NCBI GenBank assembly: GCA_945897085.1
Contig: CAMDEU010000007.1
Location: forward strand, 1-48,075
From: Spirosoma fluviale
GTDB taxonomy: Bacteria > Bacteroidota > Bacteroidia > Cytophagales > Cyclobacteriaceae
Direction of reading: 5' to 3'
Length of the DNA: 48,075 nt
The notes under the pieces are model-generated. The model ran no database searches, was not told where the DNA came from, and saw only the letters and a program-made list of their open reading frames with translations. Made by a program: the position numbers and the translations under genes. Below, piece after piece: positions 8,623 through 20,622 of this stretch. How positions within the stretch are numbered: the first letter of the stretch is position 1; every line of letters begins with the position of its first letter.

Positions 8623-9702
8623 ATGAAAGCAATTAACTTGAGCCTCCTTTCCTTGTGTTTTCTCTTCCTTTTCTCCTGTGAGGAAGGTACTGATTCCAAT
8701 AGCTCCAAACCCAAGGCAAGAGGATCGATTGGAGAAATCATCCTAGCAATTGATTCTACCAAATGGGCAGGGCCTGTTGGAGAGGAACTTCGAGCAATTT
8801 TTGAGGCGGATTTACCAGGGATGATCCGATCCGAATCACTGTTCAAAGTGCATCGGGTAGATCCACGTGCAATGACACGGATGCTAAAAATGTATACCAA
8901 CCTAGTGTATGTCACTACGTTTGATGATAAAAGAGGAGGAAGCCAAGTAATCAATGGGCAATTTACTCCCGAGTCCAAAGCTAAAGCTGCTGCAGATCCA
9001 AGCATCTATTCGCTACGGATGGAAGATGAGTTTGCACAAGGACAAGAAGTACTCTACCTATTTGGAAACAATGAAAAAGAGCTAATCGCAAACCTTCGCA
9101 AACACAAGGATCAGCTTCAAAATCTTTTCGAAATCCGTGAAAGAGACCGGTTAGCCAAGGCTCTTTTGGCGCGGAAAAATGCCGCTGCGCAAAGTGATGG
9201 ACGCAAAAACCTAGGAATAGAAATTATGCCCCCTGTCTCCTATCAGATCGCAAAAACTGTCCCTGGATTCCTTTGGTTAAGACAGCCAACCCCCTCACAA
9301 AATAGGCCAGACATCAGTGTATATTTTCATGTTGAAGACTATAAAAGCGAAGAACAAACCTTCCCGGAAAACATCCTCCAACTGCGCGATTCAATCGCAA
9401 AGATCCACATTTTTGGAGATCCAGAAGACCCCAACTCCTTCATGACAAGTGAAAAACAAATCCCACCAGTTTTCCGAAACATGGTGATTAATGATAATTT
9501 TACAATTGAAATACGGGGCACTTGGAAGACCAACGATCTCAGCATGGGGGGGACTTACCTAGGCTATTTGATGATTGACGAGAAGAAAGGAAAATTGTAC
9601 TACATGGAAGGCTTTGTATACTTTCCGAACGAACGCCACGCAGACGCGCTTCGAGAAATACAGACCGTCCTCCTCAATACCAACGTGAGTTGGACTGAGT
9701 AA
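8623..9702 (+). CDS. DUF4837 family lipoprotein
   Basis: About 359 residues. The lipoprotein signal is clear: MKAINLSLLSLCFLFLFSC, with lipobox LFSC and lipidated Cys 19. The remainder fits DUF4837, a Bacteroidota-only family of unknown function, with GSIGEIILAID near the N-terminus, a central helical part (NLFEIRERDRLAKALLARKN) and a C-terminal part with NFTIEIRGTWK and TYLGYLMIDE. An in-frame TTG at 8545 would add 26 residues and bury the signal peptide, so I chose the ATG at 8623. It follows mltD by 87 nt of very A/T-rich DNA. A role at the envelope is likely from the lipobox; nothing finer can be said. Confidence 0.8.
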   Translation: MKAINLSLLSLCFLFLFSCEEGTDSNSSKPKARGSIGEIILAIDSTKWAGPVGEELRAIFEADLPGMIRSESLFKVHRVDPRAMTRMLKMYTNLVYVTTFDDKRGGSQVINGQFTPESKAKAAADPSIYSLRMEDEFAQGQEVLYLFGNNEKELIANLRKHKDQLQNLFEIRERDRLAKALLARKNAAAQSDGRKNLGIEIMPPVSYQIAKTVPGFLWLRQPTPSQNRPDISVYFHVEDYKSEEQTFPENILQLRDSIAKIHIFGDPEDPNSFMTSEKQIPPVFRNMVINDNFTIEIRGTWKTNDLSMGGTYLGYLMIDEKKGKLYYMEGFVYFPNERHADALREIQTVLLNTNVSWTE

Positions 9703-9735
9703 AAGGAATATAGACCCAACTTACACTACACATTT

Positions 9736-12015
9736 ATGGCGATTATAATCAGAAAAGAGGACGCATTAAACTACCATAGCCAAGGTTCGCCTGGAAAAAT
9801 CCAAGTGATTCCTTCCAAGCCAGTCTCCAGCCAATTGGATCTTGCGCTAGCCTATTCCCCAGGAGTAGCAGAGCCTTGCAAGGAAATTGCTGCCGATGTA
9901 GAAAATGTATACAAATACACCGCCAAAGGCAATTTGGTAGCCGTCATTTCAAACGGTACCGCAGTTCTTGGATTGGGAGACATCGGGCCGGAAGCCTCAA
10001 AGCCTGTCATGGAAGGAAAAGGAGTCCTTTTCAAGAAATTTGCCGGCATTGATGTCTTTGATCTGGAAATAGATGAGAAAGACCCAAAAAAATTAATTCA
10101 AATTATTAAGTCCCTAGAGCCCACTTTTGGTGGCATCAATCTAGAGGACATTAAAGCTCCCGAATGCTTTGAGATTGAGCAAACGCTAAAACGAGAGATG
10201 AAAATCCCTGTTATGCACGATGACCAGCACGGGACAGCCATCATCACTGGAGCAGCATTACTCAATGCCCTAGAGCTAGTTGGAAAAAATATCGAAGACA
10301 TCCGGATTGTCGTTAGCGGTGCGGGCGCTGCGGCCATATCTTGCCTTCGCTTTTATTTAGCCTTAGGAGTCAAAAAAGAGCATATTGTGGTGTGTGATAC
10401 GGATGGTGTCATCCGTACCGATAGGCCAGGATTATCTGGAGAGCGTGTCGAGTTTGCCACCTCCCAAAATTTTAATTCCATCGCCGACGCCATGCCTGGC
10501 GCAGATGTATTTCTCGGTCTTTCTGCGGGCAATATCATCTCACCGGACCTCATTCAATCCATGGCTACCAATCCCATTGTGTTTGCGCTAGCCAACCCAG
10601 ATCCTGAAATTGCCTACGAAATTGCCCTTTCTGCGCGAGAAGATGTGCTTATGGCTACTGGGCGTTCAGACCACCCCAACCAAGTCAATAATGTCTTGGG
10701 ATTCCCCTACATTTTTAGAGGTGCACTAGACGTTCGGGCCACGACAATCAACGAAGAAATGAAGCTTGCCGCAGCAAAAGCGATTGCCAAGCTTGCCAAA
10801 GAACCTGTTCCCGAAATTGTGACCAAAGCCTATGGAGAGAGCAATCTAAGTTTTGGAAGGTTTTATTTGATTCCTAAACCATTAGACCCACGTCTCATCA
10901 CCACCATCGCTCCAGCTGTAGCCAAAGCAGCTATTGAATCAGGAGTAGCAAAAAAAATCATTACCGACTGGGACGCCTACGAAGTTGAGCTCCAGAAACG
11001 AATAGGTATTGACGAGCGCTTAATGTCTATCGTCATCGGAAGAGCAAAAAAAGATCCAAAGAGAGTGGTTTTCGGTGAGGCTGATAACCTCAAAATTTTG
11101 AAAGCAGCGCAACTTATTTTCGATGAGAAAATCGCGATCCCAATCCTCTTGGGCAACCGGGAACGAATTTTGGGATTGATTGAGGAAAACTCACTAGACC
11201 TCGAAGGTGTGAGTATTATCGATCCCTTCGAAGAACATAAGCTGAATGAGAAATTTGGTAAAATCCTCGCCAAAAAAAGACAGCGTAAGGGTATGACCTT
11301 AACCGATGCAAACAGGTTGGTGAAGGAACGCAATTATTTCGGTGCCTTAATGGTCGAAACTGGGGAAGCAGATGCCTTTATTTCAGGACTTACCCGCGAT
11401 TACCCAAAAACCATCCTTCCTTCCCTACAAACTATTGGAGTTAAAAAAGGAGTCAATCGAGTAGCAGGCATGTATATCATGAACACGCCACGAGGTCCTT
11501 ATTTCTTTGCAGATGCCACCGTTAATCTCAACCCTACAGCTGAAGAACTCGTGGAAATCATTGGACTCACCGCTACAGCAGTGAAATTTTTTAATATGGT
11601 GCCACGGATCGCACTGCTCTCTTATTCCAATTTTGGGTCTGCTCAGGGAGATATCCCCTCGAAAATGTCCAAAGCTACTGCCTTGGCCAAAGAAAAATAT
11701 CCAGACTTAATTATCGAAGGTGAAATGCAGGCAAATGTGGCCCTGAACCAAGAAATTCAAAAGGAAATCTATCCGTTTTCCGCCCTATCACAAAAAGGGA
11801 AGGAAGTAAATACACTTATTTTCCCCGATTTGGCTTCTTCAAACATCGCTTACAAGCTTCTGGCTGAACTTGGAAACGCAGAGGCAATCGGTCCTATCCT
11901 GTTGGGTATGAATAAACCCGTTCATATTTTGCAGCTCGGAAGCTCCATCCGCGAAATCGTAAATATGGTAGCCATCGCCGTAGTGGATGCCCAATCCAGT
12001 AAAGAAAGATTATGA
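9736..12015 (+). CDS. maeB: NADP-dependent malic enzyme with C-terminal phosphotransacetylase domain
   Basis: 759 residues, the size of MaeB. The N-terminal malic enzyme half (about 1-420) shows [32 protein letters not shown], the metal-site MHDDQHGTA and the dinucleotide-binding VVSGAGAAA. The C-terminal half (about 425-759) is a phosphate acetyltransferase-like domain ([18 protein letters not shown]..., and [19 protein letters not shown] near the end). Malic enzyme oxidatively decarboxylates malate to pyruvate, giving NAD(P)H. In MaeB-type enzymes the PTA-like domain is generally regulatory, sensing acetyl-CoA. The gene overlaps ruvA by 4 nt (ATGA), so their translation is probably coupled. 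Confidence 0.95.
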   Translation: MAIIIRKEDALNYHSQGSPGKIQVIPSKPVSSQLDLALAYSPGVAEPCKEIAADVENVYKYTAKGNLVAVISNGTAVLGLGDIGPEASKPVMEGKGVLFKKFAGIDVFDLEIDEKDPKKLIQIIKSLEPTFGGINLEDIKAPECFEIEQTLKREMKIPVMHDDQHGTAIITGAALLNALELVGKNIEDIRIVVSGAGAAAISCLRFYLALGVKKEHIVVCDTDGVIRTDRPGLSGERVEFATSQNFNSIADAMPGADVFLGLSAGNIISPDLIQSMATNPIVFALANPDPEIAYEIALSAREDVLMATGRSDHPNQVNNVLGFPYIFRGALDVRATTINEEMKLAAAKAIAKLAKEPVPEIVTKAYGESNLSFGRFYLIPKPLDPRLITTIAPAVAKAAIESGVAKKIITDWDAYEVELQKRIGIDERLMSIVIGRAKKDPKRVVFGEADNLKILKAAQLIFDEKIAIPILLGNRERILGLIEENSLDLEGVSIIDPFEEHKLNEKFGKILAKKRQRKGMTLTDANRLVKERNYFGALMVETGEADAFISGLTRDYPKTILPSLQTIGVKKGVNRVAGMYIMNTPRGPYFFADATVNLNPTAEELVEIIGLTATAVKFFNMVPRIALLSYSNFGSAQGDIPSKMSKATALAKEKYPDLIIEGEMQANVALNQEIQKEIYPFSALSQKGKEVNTLIFPDLASSNIAYKLLAELGNAEAIGPILLGMNKPVHILQLGSSIREIVNMVAIAVVDAQSSKERL

Positions 12016-12608
12016 TAGATTACCTGAGTGGAAAATTAGTTCATAAAGACCCAACCTATATTCTTATCGACGTAGGGGGTATCGGCTACCATGTCAAAAT
12101 CTCCCTACAAACCTACACGGCCATCAAGGATCAGGAGCAATTGCGAATCCTCACCTACCTCCATATCAAGGAAGATGCCCATACCTTATACGGATTCAAG
12201 GAAGAACAAGAAAAACGACTCTTTCTCCTTCTCACCTCCATCAATGGCGTAGGCCCAAGCACAGGGCTCATGATCCTATCTTCCTTGACAAGCTCTGAAA
12301 TCGAACAAGCTATTCTTTCTGGTGATGTGGCTACTATTCAAGCAGTTAAAGGGATTGGAACCAAAACTGCCCAGCGAATTATCTTGGAATTGAAAGACAA
12401 GGTTGGCAAATCTGGAAGTGGGGAAATTACCGCTCCTTTAGGATTTCTAAATGGAGGCAATAAAATCAGAGAAGAAGCGTTACAAGCTCTAGTCACTTTA
12501 GGTTTTCCAAAAGCTGTGGCAGAGAAAAATATTGCCCTGGTACTCAAAAAGAGTGGTGGAACTATCTCCCTAGAAGAGCTCATTAAGGCATCGTTAAAAA
12601 CTTCTTAA
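12012..12608 (+). CDS. ruvA: Holliday junction DNA helicase subunit RuvA
   Basis: 198 residues, typical for RuvA. Domain I is an OB fold ([28 protein letters not shown]). Domain II has the helix-hairpin-helix pairs LLLTSINGVGPSTGLMIL and IQAVKGIGTKTAQRIILELKDK. Domain III is a small C-terminal helical bundle (REEALQALVTLGFPKAVAEK) that contacts RuvB. RuvA binds four-way junctions and guides RuvB-driven branch migration. It overlaps maeB by 4 nt and lies 11 nt before sprA, a gene order (ruvA-sprA) seen widely in Bacteroidota. Confidence 0.95.
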   Translation: MIDYLSGKLVHKDPTYILIDVGGIGYHVKISLQTYTAIKDQEQLRILTYLHIKEDAHTLYGFKEEQEKRLFLLLTSINGVGPSTGLMILSSLTSSEIEQAILSGDVATIQAVKGIGTKTAQRIILELKDKVGKSGSGEITAPLGFLNGGNKIREEALQALVTLGFPKAVAEKNIALVLKKSGGTISLEELIKASLKTS

Positions 12609-12619
12609 TTTCCACTGAA

Positions 12620-15600
12620 TTGAAGGTTCAGGACTTACGTATCTTTTTGATAAATCCAATTGGGGGGATCACCATTCTTCTTGGATTATTCCTTGCCTTT
12701 ATTCCCATCAGTACCCTTCAAGCCCAACAAACACCTAGTCCCAAGTCACGGATTGATTCGTTAAACGAACGAAGATTAGCCCCCTCTTTTTTACTTTGGC
12801 AAACTAGAAGAACCTCTCCGCTCTATCCTTACCGGAATCCATTTTTGACCCAAAAATCTCCATTTTTTCCTACTTCTCCAGTAAACAGAGAAGTTCAAGT
12901 CTTGATGGACTCCACCCTAAAATATCAGGTAGTGGATCAATTGGATAGCACTCGACTAGGTAACCAACAGGAATACGAGTTTGATAAATTCTCACAACTA
13001 CAAGAATTTCAGGTTAGGCAGGATTACTGGAAAACCCGCTCTCGAGGAATAGATGGGGAAAGTGCCGTTGAAGGGAGAAGGCTCATTCCACCTATCACGA
13101 TGAGTCCTACATTTGACCGCATCTTTGGGGGCGATTCGATTAACATCATCCCAACAGGCTACGTCAACCTTGATTTCGGCGCCATATTCCGAAGGATAGA
13201 TAACCCCACTATTCCTATCCGCCAGCAAAAAAATGGGAATTTCAACTTTCAGCAGCAAATTCAAATGGCTGTCAATGGAAATCTTGGACAGAAGCTAAAG
13301 ATTGGAGCCAATTTTGACTCCAACAACTCTTTTGATTTTCAAAATCAACTCAAGCTAGAGTATGATGGATTCGATGAAGACATCATCCAGTCCATCGAAC
13401 TCGGAAATGTAAGTTTACCCATCCAAAATCGACTCATTCAAGGCGCTCAAAACCTCTTTGGGGTCAAAACAGAAATGAAGTTTGGTAAGCTCAACGTCAC
13501 TGCCGTAGCATCCACACAACGAGGAAGACGAGATAACTTGGTGATTGATGCGAACGGACAAGGCCGAGCATTTGATATCCAAGCCTCTAAATACGATGAA
13601 AACCGCCACTTCTTTCTCAGTCACTTCTTCAGAGAAAATTACGAACGCTGGTTGAAAGGACTTCCTCAGGTGACCTCTGGCGTCAACATCACCCGCGTAG
13701 AAGTATACGTAATGAACCGGGCAACGAATACCGAAACGCTCCGGAATTTTGCTGCATTTATGGACCTTGGAGAAGGCAAGGTACTACTCAATCCAAGCAA
13801 TCCAGCAATTGGATCAGGTATTCCCAATAGCCCCGCGAGCAATGCTGCCAACCGACTGTATGCGAGCATCAATGGAAAGCCAAGTTATAGGCCCTTCGAT
13901 TCTGGAGCTCGAGCCTTGGAGGGGGATTTAGGAATAAAAAAGGGTGTAGACTTTGAACAAATCAATGGTGCACGAAAACTTGACCAAACAGAATATTTTT
14001 TTAACGGTCAGCTGGGATTCATTTCCCTCTTTCGAAGATTGCAAAATGACGAGGTAATTGCAGTTTCCTACGAATACACCTACAATGGGCAAGTATTCAA
14101 AGTGGGTGAACTCACCGAAGACTACCAATCTAGAGGGGAAGATGAACTGATTTTCTTGAAGCTCCTCCGTCCTGCACGCATCAATACCCGGGTACCAACT
14201 TGGGATTTGATGATGAAAAATATCTACAGCCTCAATGCCAGCCAAGTGGAACGGGATGGATTTCAATTGCAAGTGATCTACCGAGACGACCGCACCGGAT
14301 TAGACAATCCATCGCTCCTTGAAGGCACCAAGGTTAAAGATATCCCCTTGATTCGCCTGACAGGCTTGGACAACCTAAATCCGCAAAACGACCCCGCCCC
14401 AGATGGGAACTTTGACTTTGTGGAAGGAATTACCATGCTTTCAGATCGAGGCCTACTCATCTTTCCGGTCCTTGAGCCTTTTGGATCTAACCTTGCACGA
14501 AAATTCAACCCTGATGAACGAGTACTTCAAGAAAAATACGTCTACGATACCCTCTACCAAACAACACAAGCAGATGCTGAGCTAGTCACTCGGCTCAACA
14601 AATTTTTTATCAAAGGAAGGCTTACGGCTGGATCAGCAAGTGAGATTCAACTTCCTGGATTAAATATCTCACCAGGATCCGTGACGGTACAAGCAGGGAA
14701 TATTCCACTTACCGAAGGGGTAGACTTCACGATCGACTACAATGTGGGACGACTAGTGATCATCAATGATGCCATCCTCCAATCTGGCAAACAAATCAAT
14801 GTCAGCTTTGAGAAAGCAGACCTAGTTTCCTTTCAAACCAGAAGTTTACTTGGTACGCGTTTGGATTACATCGCCAATAAAAAACTAACCCTAGGAGGTA
14901 CCTTCCTATTTCTAAACGAGCGTCCGAATGTCTCTCGTATCGCGACGGGCAACGAAACGCTCCGAAATAGCCTTTGGGGATTAGATGTCAACTACAACAG
15001 TGAATCGCGTTTTCTAACCAAATTGGCAGATGCACTGCCCTTCACCGATACAAAGGAAAAATCACTCGTGCAGTTTAATGCAGAGTTTGCCCACCTTCTT
15101 CCGGGAACTTCCAATACCGTGAATGGAGATGCCGCCTCTTATATTGATGACTTTGAAGCAGCCGTAACTCCCTTCTACCTTGGTGCACAAGCCAATCAAA
15201 ATTGGAAGTTAGCTTCGACTCCAAAGACCGCCGACAACCGATTTGATCTGAGCAACCAAACTGAGGATAACCTCGGCAGTAGCTACCGCCGCGCCCGATT
15301 AGCCTGGTATAATATTGACAATATTTTTTACCGAGATGGAGGTCAAGGTGTGCCCACCAACATTACGGTTCAAGACCGTCGGAATCACTATGTAAGGCGA
15401 GTTATCCCTCAGGAGATTTTCAAAAATCAAGACCGAGAGGTGATCCTTGTCCCACAACCCTTGTTTGAGCTTGCTTTCTTCCCTCAGGAACGAGGGATGT
15501 ACAATTACAACCCTGGACTGACAGCGGAGGGCTTATTGGCCAATCCAAGACAAAACTATGGTGGCATCACTAGAGCCATCACCACTGAGGTTGATTTTGA

Positions 15601-18600
15601 TCGAACCAATATTGAGTATGTAGAATTTTGGTTGATGGACCCCTTTCTTCCTGGCGAGAATGGAAAAGTTCTGGATGGAGTTTTCAACCAGAATAATACC
15701 ACCGGAGGAAAACTATTCCTAAACCTTGGGGATATATCAGAAGATGTAATCAAGGATGGAAGCCATGCCTTTGAAAATGGTCTTCCTGCTGATGGAAATC
15801 CTACCGAAACTTCTGCCAACGAATGGGGTAGAATTACACGTCAACAATTTTTGCTTCCTGCATTTGATAACTCCGCCAGCGCTCGAGTCAATCAAGATGT
15901 GGGCTTCGATGGACTCAAGAATGAAGAGGAAGCCACCTATTTCAAAGGAAGATTTTTAGATCGACTAAGCATCTCTTCTGCTGCGAAAAATGCATTGACA
16001 CAAGATGTTTCTGCCGATGGCTTTCAATACTACCTGGATTCTAAATTTGACCAGGCCAACACCAAGATTCTGGAGCGGTACAAAAAATTCAATGGAAACG
16101 AGGGCAATACCCCAGTTTCAGCTGATCAAAACCTCCCCTACACCCCTTCTGGAACGAATACTCCAGACAATGAAGACCTGAATACAGACAACACGATCAA
16201 CGAACTCGAGAATTATTACGAGTATGAAATCGACTTGCGCCCGGGTCAACTCAAGGTAGGAAACAACTACATCGTAGATCAGGTAACCCATACCGAAGGG
16301 GGAGAGAAAGTCAACTGGTACTTATTCCGTATTCCTGTACGCCAGCCAGATCGAATTCAAGGAGATATCTCTGGATTCAAATCCATCCGCTGGATACGAA
16401 CTTATCTAACCGACTTTCAGCAGCCAGTAGTGCTTCGAATGGCCGAATTTAGAATGGTCGGCAGCCAATGGAGAACCTTCCAAGAATCGCTTTTTGAACG
16501 CGGCTTTTTTCAGTTGCCAGAGCCTGACAACTCTAACCTGACAGTAGATGTGGTAAACATAGAGCAAAATGCACAGGGAAGTGAGACCTCCAGTCCCTAT
16601 GTATTGCCTCCAGGAATACAGCGTGATCGAGACAACACCTCAGTTGTAGAGCGTAGACTCAACGAACAATCCCTCCGCCTTTGTGTAGAAGATTTGGCAC
16701 CGAAAGATGCTCGGGCCGTATTCAAAAATATCAACATTGACTTGGTTCAATATGAGCGGATCAAACTGTTTTTTCATGCGAATAGTGAAGATGCACGTGA
16801 TGGAGAAGTATCCGCTTTCTTGAGATTGGGAACAGATTACACCGATAACTACTATGAGATTGAGGTTCCATTGAAAATATCCTCCTTAGGAAGTAATGAC
16901 CCACGAATCGTTTGGCCTGAGGAGAACGAAATCGATATTGCCATTCAGGAAATTGTGGGCCTCAAAGCAGAGCGGGACAATACCCAATCACCTTTGACCC
17001 TACCCTTCAGTAAAATTATCCGCCAATACAAGGTAACGGTGATGGGCCGACCAGAGCTCAATCAAGTACAAGGGATGATGATTGGTGTTCGAAATCCAGG
17101 AACTGGCATCGGATCATCCAAAAGCATTTGCCTTTGGGCCAATGAACTCCGTGTTACTGGATTTACTAAGACCAATGGCTGGGCAGCCAATGCCTACCTC
17201 AATACCAAGATTGCGGATGTTGCAGTAGTCTCTGCTTCCATTCGCCATAATTCCATTGGATTTGGGGGCTTGGAAACCAAACTCTCCCAGCGCAGCCGCC
17301 AAGCAACTACCAATTACGATATCTCCACCAATGTGGAAGTAGACAAGCTCCTTCCAAAGGGACTGGGGGTAAGCATACCGCTGTATTTTTCAGTTGAAAA
17401 CTCATCTACGCGCCCAGAATATGACCCACTTAACCCTGACGTGCCCTTTGAAGTTGCCTTAGATAAGTTTGCAAATTCTGCAGACAAGGAAGCCTACCGC
17501 GATATCACCATGGATCAATTGTCGCGAAAGAATATCAGTTTGAACAATGTACGGAAACTGAAAAAAAACCAGGATTCCCCAAGCCGCATTTACGATCTTT
17601 CCAATTTGGCTTTTTCCTATGCCACGGGTACGGTTACACAAACCAATGCACAACTGCAGAACTACAACTTCAAAACAAACAAAGGAAATGTGACCTACAG
17701 CTACCAACCAAAGGAGCTAAAAATCGCTCCCTTTGAAAAGTTTGAGGGCATGAATAGCCCTTACCTGAAGCTCATCAAGGACATAAACCTCAACCTATCG
17801 CCTACCCTACTTTTGGCGCGAATGGATGTAGATCGAAGATTTACAAGGACTCAATACCGCAATGACCAACTTAGCACAGCAGGAGTTGACCCCTTATTTC
17901 AAAAGTCCTTCTTCATGAATCGCTCTTTTAATATCAATTGGGATCTTTCTTCGAGCCTCCGGGCCGAACTCGCAGCCAATGCAGCAGCGGTCGTGGATGA
18001 ACCTGAGGGAGACCTAGACACACAAGCAAAGATTGATTCCGTTAAAGCCAACTTCCTTCGATTTGGCCGTGCGACCAATTACAATCATTCTGCCACCATC
18101 AATTACACCTTACCTTTTGGCAAGCTTCCGATCACCGACTGGATACAAACGGACTATCGAAACCTGAGCACCTACACCTGGCAAACAGGTGCCATCGGAC
18201 AGCGAGATACCTTGGGTAATGTGATCCAAAATACGAGGGAGCAAACCCTATCGGGCAAGTTGGATCTGATCAAGCTATACAATAAAAGCAAGTCCCTCGC
18301 AGCCATCAATGCCCCCAAGAGGCCAAGTATCCCCGGTAGACCTAGCACAAATGCAAGCGATACCATCGGTACTCCGCTCACGAGAAGCATCCTTAAGTTA
18401 GCCATGCTTTTGAAAGAAGTCACCTTCAACTATGGTATCATTGAAGGTACATTCCTGCCTGGATACATGCCGAATACAGGCCTCCTAGGTATGGATAGAG
18501 CCTGGGAAAACCCTGGCTGGGCCTTTGTTTTTGGTAGCCAAAATCCAACCCTTCGGTACACACTAGGACAAAATGGGAACATGGCCCCAAGTCCAGAATT

Positions 18601-19744
18601 AACCCAGAGTTTCCGACAAAATAAAGCGATCAATCTCTCCATTAAGGGATTGGCAGAGCCTATTCGTGACTTTAGAGTAACCTTGGAAGCCAATAAACGA
18701 GAAATCGGAGATTACAGTGAAATCTTTAGAAACAGTGTAGATATTCCGGGCAACTTCCAGTCGCTTAGTCCAAGTCGAATGGGTTCCTACAGTATCTCCA
18801 CCATCCTAATTGGAACCACCTTTGCGAAAAGTAATGACCGAAACGAATCGTCCTTATTTACTGACTTTGAGAATTTCAGGGCCATCTTCAAACAACGCTT
18901 AGATCAACAAGCTACTGAAGCTGGGCAATTTCCCATTAATGGACAGGATGTCTTGATCCCTTCCTTCTTGGCGGCATATCGAGGCCAAGACCCTTCTACT
19001 GCTAATTTGAATCCCTTCCCAAAAACACCTTTACCAAACTGGCGCGTGGATTACCGAGGGCTTTCTCGATTAAAAGGGCTCAGCGAACTCTTCAGTAGCA
19101 TCAACCTTACGCATGCCTATAGCTCTACCTACGATGTCAGCAACTTCTCCAATTCCCTTCAATACCAAAAAGGTTTGGAATTATTTAACACGCTACAACG
19201 GATTCAACGACCTAACCTCACCAATCTAGAAGGACAGTTCATCCCAATCTACATTTTGAATCAGGTAGTGTTAACCGAACGATTTGCTCCCCTTATTGGG
19301 GTGGATGTCTTGACCAAACAGCGAATGAATATTGCTGTGAACTACAACAGAGAGCGCAATTTGGGCTTGAATTTTTCTAATTCACAGATTACTGAGCAGT
19401 CCAGCAGTGATTTTGGATTGACACTCTCCTACACCAAAGCGGGAGTAAAAATTCCATTCAAAATTGGTGGCCGACAGAAAGTATTAAAGAATGATCTGCA
19501 AATGCGTCTGGATACGAAGGTTGGAAACACGCAACAGGTGCAGCGAAAAATCGAAGAAAAAGCAACTGTGACGAACGGAAACTTCAATTTCCAGTTTAGA
19601 CCCACGCTCAGCTATGTCATCAACCGTAGCTTGAATTTGACACTCTATTTTGAGCGAACAGTCAATGACCCACGCGTAACCACCGCCTATAGAAGGTCGA
19701 ATACTGCTTTTGGAGGACAATTGAGATTTAATTTATCCCAATAG
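12620..19744 (+). CDS. sprA: Type IX secretion outer-membrane translocon SprA
   Basis: 2,374 residues, close to the about 2,400 of Flavobacterium johnsoniae SprA. A signal peptide (cleavage near LQA-QQ, about residue 36) is followed by repeated strand-rich blocks such as [36 protein letters not shown] and [20 protein letters not shown]. The C-terminus ends as an outer-membrane strand ([12 protein letters not shown]). SprA forms the giant 36-strand barrel through which type IX cargo exits; in gliding species it is also needed for motility. The start is TTG at 12620; it gives a perfect signal peptide and no in-frame ATG lies nearby. It shares a probable transcript with maeB-ruvA. Whether this organism glides cannot be told from the window. 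Confidence 0.95.
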   Translation: MKVQDLRIFLINPIGGITILLGLFLAFIPISTLQAQQTPSPKSRIDSLNERRLAPSFLLWQTRRTSPLYPYRNPFLTQKSPFFPTSPVNREVQVLMDSTLKYQVVDQLDSTRLGNQQEYEFDKFSQLQEFQVRQDYWKTRSRGIDGESAVEGRRLIPPITMSPTFDRIFGGDSINIIPTGYVNLDFGAIFRRIDNPTIPIRQQKNGNFNFQQQIQMAVNGNLGQKLKIGANFDSNNSFDFQNQLKLEYDGFDEDIIQSIELGNVSLPIQNRLIQGAQNLFGVKTEMKFGKLNVTAVASTQRGRRDNLVIDANGQGRAFDIQASKYDENRHFFLSHFFRENYERWLKGLPQVTSGVNITRVEVYVMNRATNTETLRNFAAFMDLGEGKVLLNPSNPAIGSGIPNSPASNAANRLYASINGKPSYRPFDSGARALEGDLGIKKGVDFEQINGARKLDQTEYFFNGQLGFISLFRRLQNDEVIAVSYEYTYNGQVFKVGELTEDYQSRGEDELIFLKLLRPARINTRVPTWDLMMKNIYSLNASQVERDGFQLQVIYRDDRTGLDNPSLLEGTKVKDIPLIRLTGLDNLNPQNDPAPDGNFDFVEGITMLSDRGLLIFPVLEPFGSNLARKFNPDERVLQEKYVYDTLYQTTQADAELVTRLNKFFIKGRLTAGSASEIQLPGLNISPGSVTVQAGNIPLTEGVDFTIDYNVGRLVIINDAILQSGKQINVSFEKADLVSFQTRSLLGTRLDYIANKKLTLGGTFLFLNERPNVSRIATGNETLRNSLWGLDVNYNSESRFLTKLADALPFTDTKEKSLVQFNAEFAHLLPGTSNTVNGDAASYIDDFEAAVTPFYLGAQANQNWKLASTPKTADNRFDLSNQTEDNLGSSYRRARLAWYNIDNIFYRDGGQGVPTNITVQDRRNHYVRRVIPQEIFKNQDREVILVPQPLFELAFFPQERGMYNYNPGLTAEGLLANPRQNYGGITRAITTEVDFDRTNIEYVEFWLMDPFLPGENGKVLDGVFNQNNTTGGKLFLNLGDISEDVIKDGSHAFENGLPADGNPTETSANEWGRITRQQFLLPAFDNSASARVNQDVGFDGLKNEEEATYFKGRFLDRLSISSAAKNALTQDVSADGFQYYLDSKFDQANTKILERYKKFNGNEGNTPVSADQNLPYTPSGTNTPDNEDLNTDNTINELENYYEYEIDLRPGQLKVGNNYIVDQVTHTEGGEKVNWYLFRIPVRQPDRIQGDISGFKSIRWIRTYLTDFQQPVVLRMAEFRMVGSQWRTFQESLFERGFFQLPEPDNSNLTVDVVNIEQNAQGSETSSPYVLPPGIQRDRDNTSVVERRLNEQSLRLCVEDLAPKDARAVFKNINIDLVQYERIKLFFHANSEDARDGEVSAFLRLGTDYTDNYYEIEVPLKISSLGSNDPRIVWPEENEIDIAIQEIVGLKAERDNTQSPLTLPFSKIIRQYKVTVMGRPELNQVQGMMIGVRNPGTGIGSSKSICLWANELRVTGFTKTNGWAANAYLNTKIADVAVVSASIRHNSIGFGGLETKLSQRSRQATTNYDISTNVEVDKLLPKGLGVSIPLYFSVENSSTRPEYDPLNPDVPFEVALDKFANSADKEAYRDITMDQLSRKNISLNNVRKLKKNQDSPSRIYDLSNLAFSYATGTVTQTNAQLQNYNFKTNKGNVTYSYQPKELKIAPFEKFEGMNSPYLKLIKDINLNLSPTLLLARMDVDRRFTRTQYRNDQLSTAGVDPLFQKSFFMNRSFNINWDLSSSLRAELAANAAAVVDEPEGDLDTQAKIDSVKANFLRFGRATNYNHSATINYTLPFGKLPITDWIQTDYRNLSTYTWQTGAIGQRDTLGNVIQNTREQTLSGKLDLIKLYNKSKSLAAINAPKRPSIPGRPSTNASDTIGTPLTRSILKLAMLLKEVTFNYGIIEGTFLPGYMPNTGLLGMDRAWENPGWAFVFGSQNPTLRYTLGQNGNMAPSPELTQSFRQNKAINLSIKGLAEPIRDFRVTLEANKREIGDYSEIFRNSVDIPGNFQSLSPSRMGSYSISTILIGTTFAKSNDRNESSLFTDFENFRAIFKQRLDQQATEAGQFPINGQDVLIPSFLAAYRGQDPSTANLNPFPKTPLPNWRVDYRGLSRLKGLSELFSSINLTHAYSSTYDVSNFSNSLQYQKGLELFNTLQRIQRPNLTNLEGQFIPIYILNQVVLTERFAPLIGVDVLTKQRMNIAVNYNRERNLGLNFSNSQITEQSSSDFGLTLSYTKAGVKIPFKIGGRQKVLKNDLQMRLDTKVGNTQQVQRKIEEKATVTNGNFNFQFRPTLSYVINRSLNLTLYFERTVNDPRVTTAYRRSNTAFGGQLRFNLSQ

Positions 19745-19768
19745 ATTTCAAACTATCCCGAATCCTTT

Positions 19769-19776
19769 TAATTTTG
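19769..19776 (+). promoter_or_regulatory. Possible -7 element for gcvH
   Basis: TAATTTTG matches the Bacteroidota -7 element TAnnTTTG exactly and ends 20 nt before the gcvH ATG. The expected -33 TTG is poor: at 19-20 nt spacing only TTC/TTT is present. It may allow gcvH expression independent of sprA. Confidence 0.4.
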
Positions 19777-19796
19777 AGAGAATTAAAAAAATCATC

Positions 19797-20174
19797 ATGA
19801 ATTTTCCAGCAGAACTTAAATACACCAAAGACCACGAGTGGGTCAAAATCGATGGAGATATTGCCACCATTGGGGTAACCGACTTTGCCCAGAAAGAGTT
19901 GGGAGACATCGTATATGTGGAAGTAGAAACCATAGGAGAAACTCTTGAAGCAGGAGAAGTATTTGGGACTGTAGAAGCAGTAAAAACTGTTTCTGACCTA
20001 TTTATGCCGGTTACTGGAGAGATCCTTGAATTCAATGGTGAACTAGAATCCTCTCCTGAACATGTCAATGATTCTCCGTACACCGATGGTTGGATGGTAA
20101 AAGTGAAACTTACCGGAGCACTTCCAGCAGACCTTTTGGATGCGGAATCCTACAAAAACCTTATTGGCGAATAA
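19797..20174 (+). CDS. gcvH: Glycine cleavage system H protein
   Basis: 125 residues. It is the lipoyl carrier of glycine cleavage: the lipoylation site is K63 in [13 protein letters not shown], preceded by the usual [19 protein letters not shown] and followed by [11 protein letters not shown] protein shuttles the aminomethyl group between P, T and L proteins in the cytoplasm. No gcvP, gcvT or lpd is nearby. In many Bacteroidota gcvH sits between sprA and a VanZ gene, as it does here. It is read 52 nt after sprA and 6 nt before vanZ. Confidence 0.96.
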   Translation: MNFPAELKYTKDHEWVKIDGDIATIGVTDFAQKELGDIVYVEVETIGETLEAGEVFGTVEAVKTVSDLFMPVTGEILEFNGELESSPEHVNDSPYTDGWMVKVKLTGALPADLLDAESYKNLIGE

Positions 20175-20180
20175 AGAATC

Positions 20181-20555
20181 ATGCGTCGGATAGTCTGGTT
20201 TGGGGTATGGCTGAGCGCCTGTGCTGTAGCCATGCTTACACCAGGAAGTTCCTTGCCAGATGTATTGGTGTTTAGTTTTCAGGATAAAATCATCCATTTC
20301 ATCCTCTTCCTTGTACTTGCATACCTAGGAATGGGTGTGGGCATCAAAGAGAAAGTGGAAATTTGGAAGAAAAAGCGACTTTGGATGAACTTCTTTCTGT
20401 TGTCTTTTTTACCGAGCATTATTTTAGAAACCGCTCAACACCTAATTCCCAACCGAAGCTTTGAATTAAATGATCTAATTATCAATGTATTAAGTGTTAT
20501 TTCAGGATTATTTGGATATTTATATCGTCCTTCTTGTAAATTCATTTTGGATTAA
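20181..20555 (+). CDS. VanZ family membrane protein
   Basis: 124 residues with about four hydrophobic helices (IVWFGVWLSACAVAMLTPGSS, FILFLVLAYLGMG, FFLLSFLPSIILETAQHLIP, IINVLSVISGLFGYLY). The motifs DKIIHFILF and E.AQ.....R.FELNDLIINVLS are those of VanZ-like proteins. The family is named for a teicoplanin-resistance accessory protein, but most members, including this chromosomal Bacteroidota type, have no proven function and should not be read as resistance genes. The start lies 6 nt after gcvH. Confidence 0.85.
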   Translation: MRRIVWFGVWLSACAVAMLTPGSSLPDVLVFSFQDKIIHFILFLVLAYLGMGVGIKEKVEIWKKKRLWMNFFLLSFLPSIILETAQHLIPNRSFELNDLIINVLSVISGLFGYLYRPSCKFILD

Positions 20556-20577
20556 TCTCTGATAATTCTTACACTTG
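20547..20577 (+). promoter_or_regulatory. Probable promoter for tonB
   Basis: A TTG at 20547-20549, a 20-nt spacer and TACACTTG at 20570-20577 match the Bacteroidota promoter with one deviation (C for T in the -7 element). It lies 45 nt before the tonB ATG and overlaps the end of the VanZ gene. Confidence 0.4.
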
Positions 20578-20622
20578 CTGAAGAAAATAAAACCGATTGA
20601 CCTTAAATAAACAAAATTCACC

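Noticed and set aside
8532-9005. Minus-strand open frame of 157 codons over the DUF4837 gene
   Set aside because: Antisense to a gene with a clear lipobox; ends in Lys/Phe homopolymers from the A/T-rich spacer.
20181-20555. VanZ as an antibiotic-resistance gene
   Set aside because: No vanA/vanB-type cluster is present; VanZ-like genes beside sprA are ordinary core genes in Bacteroidota.
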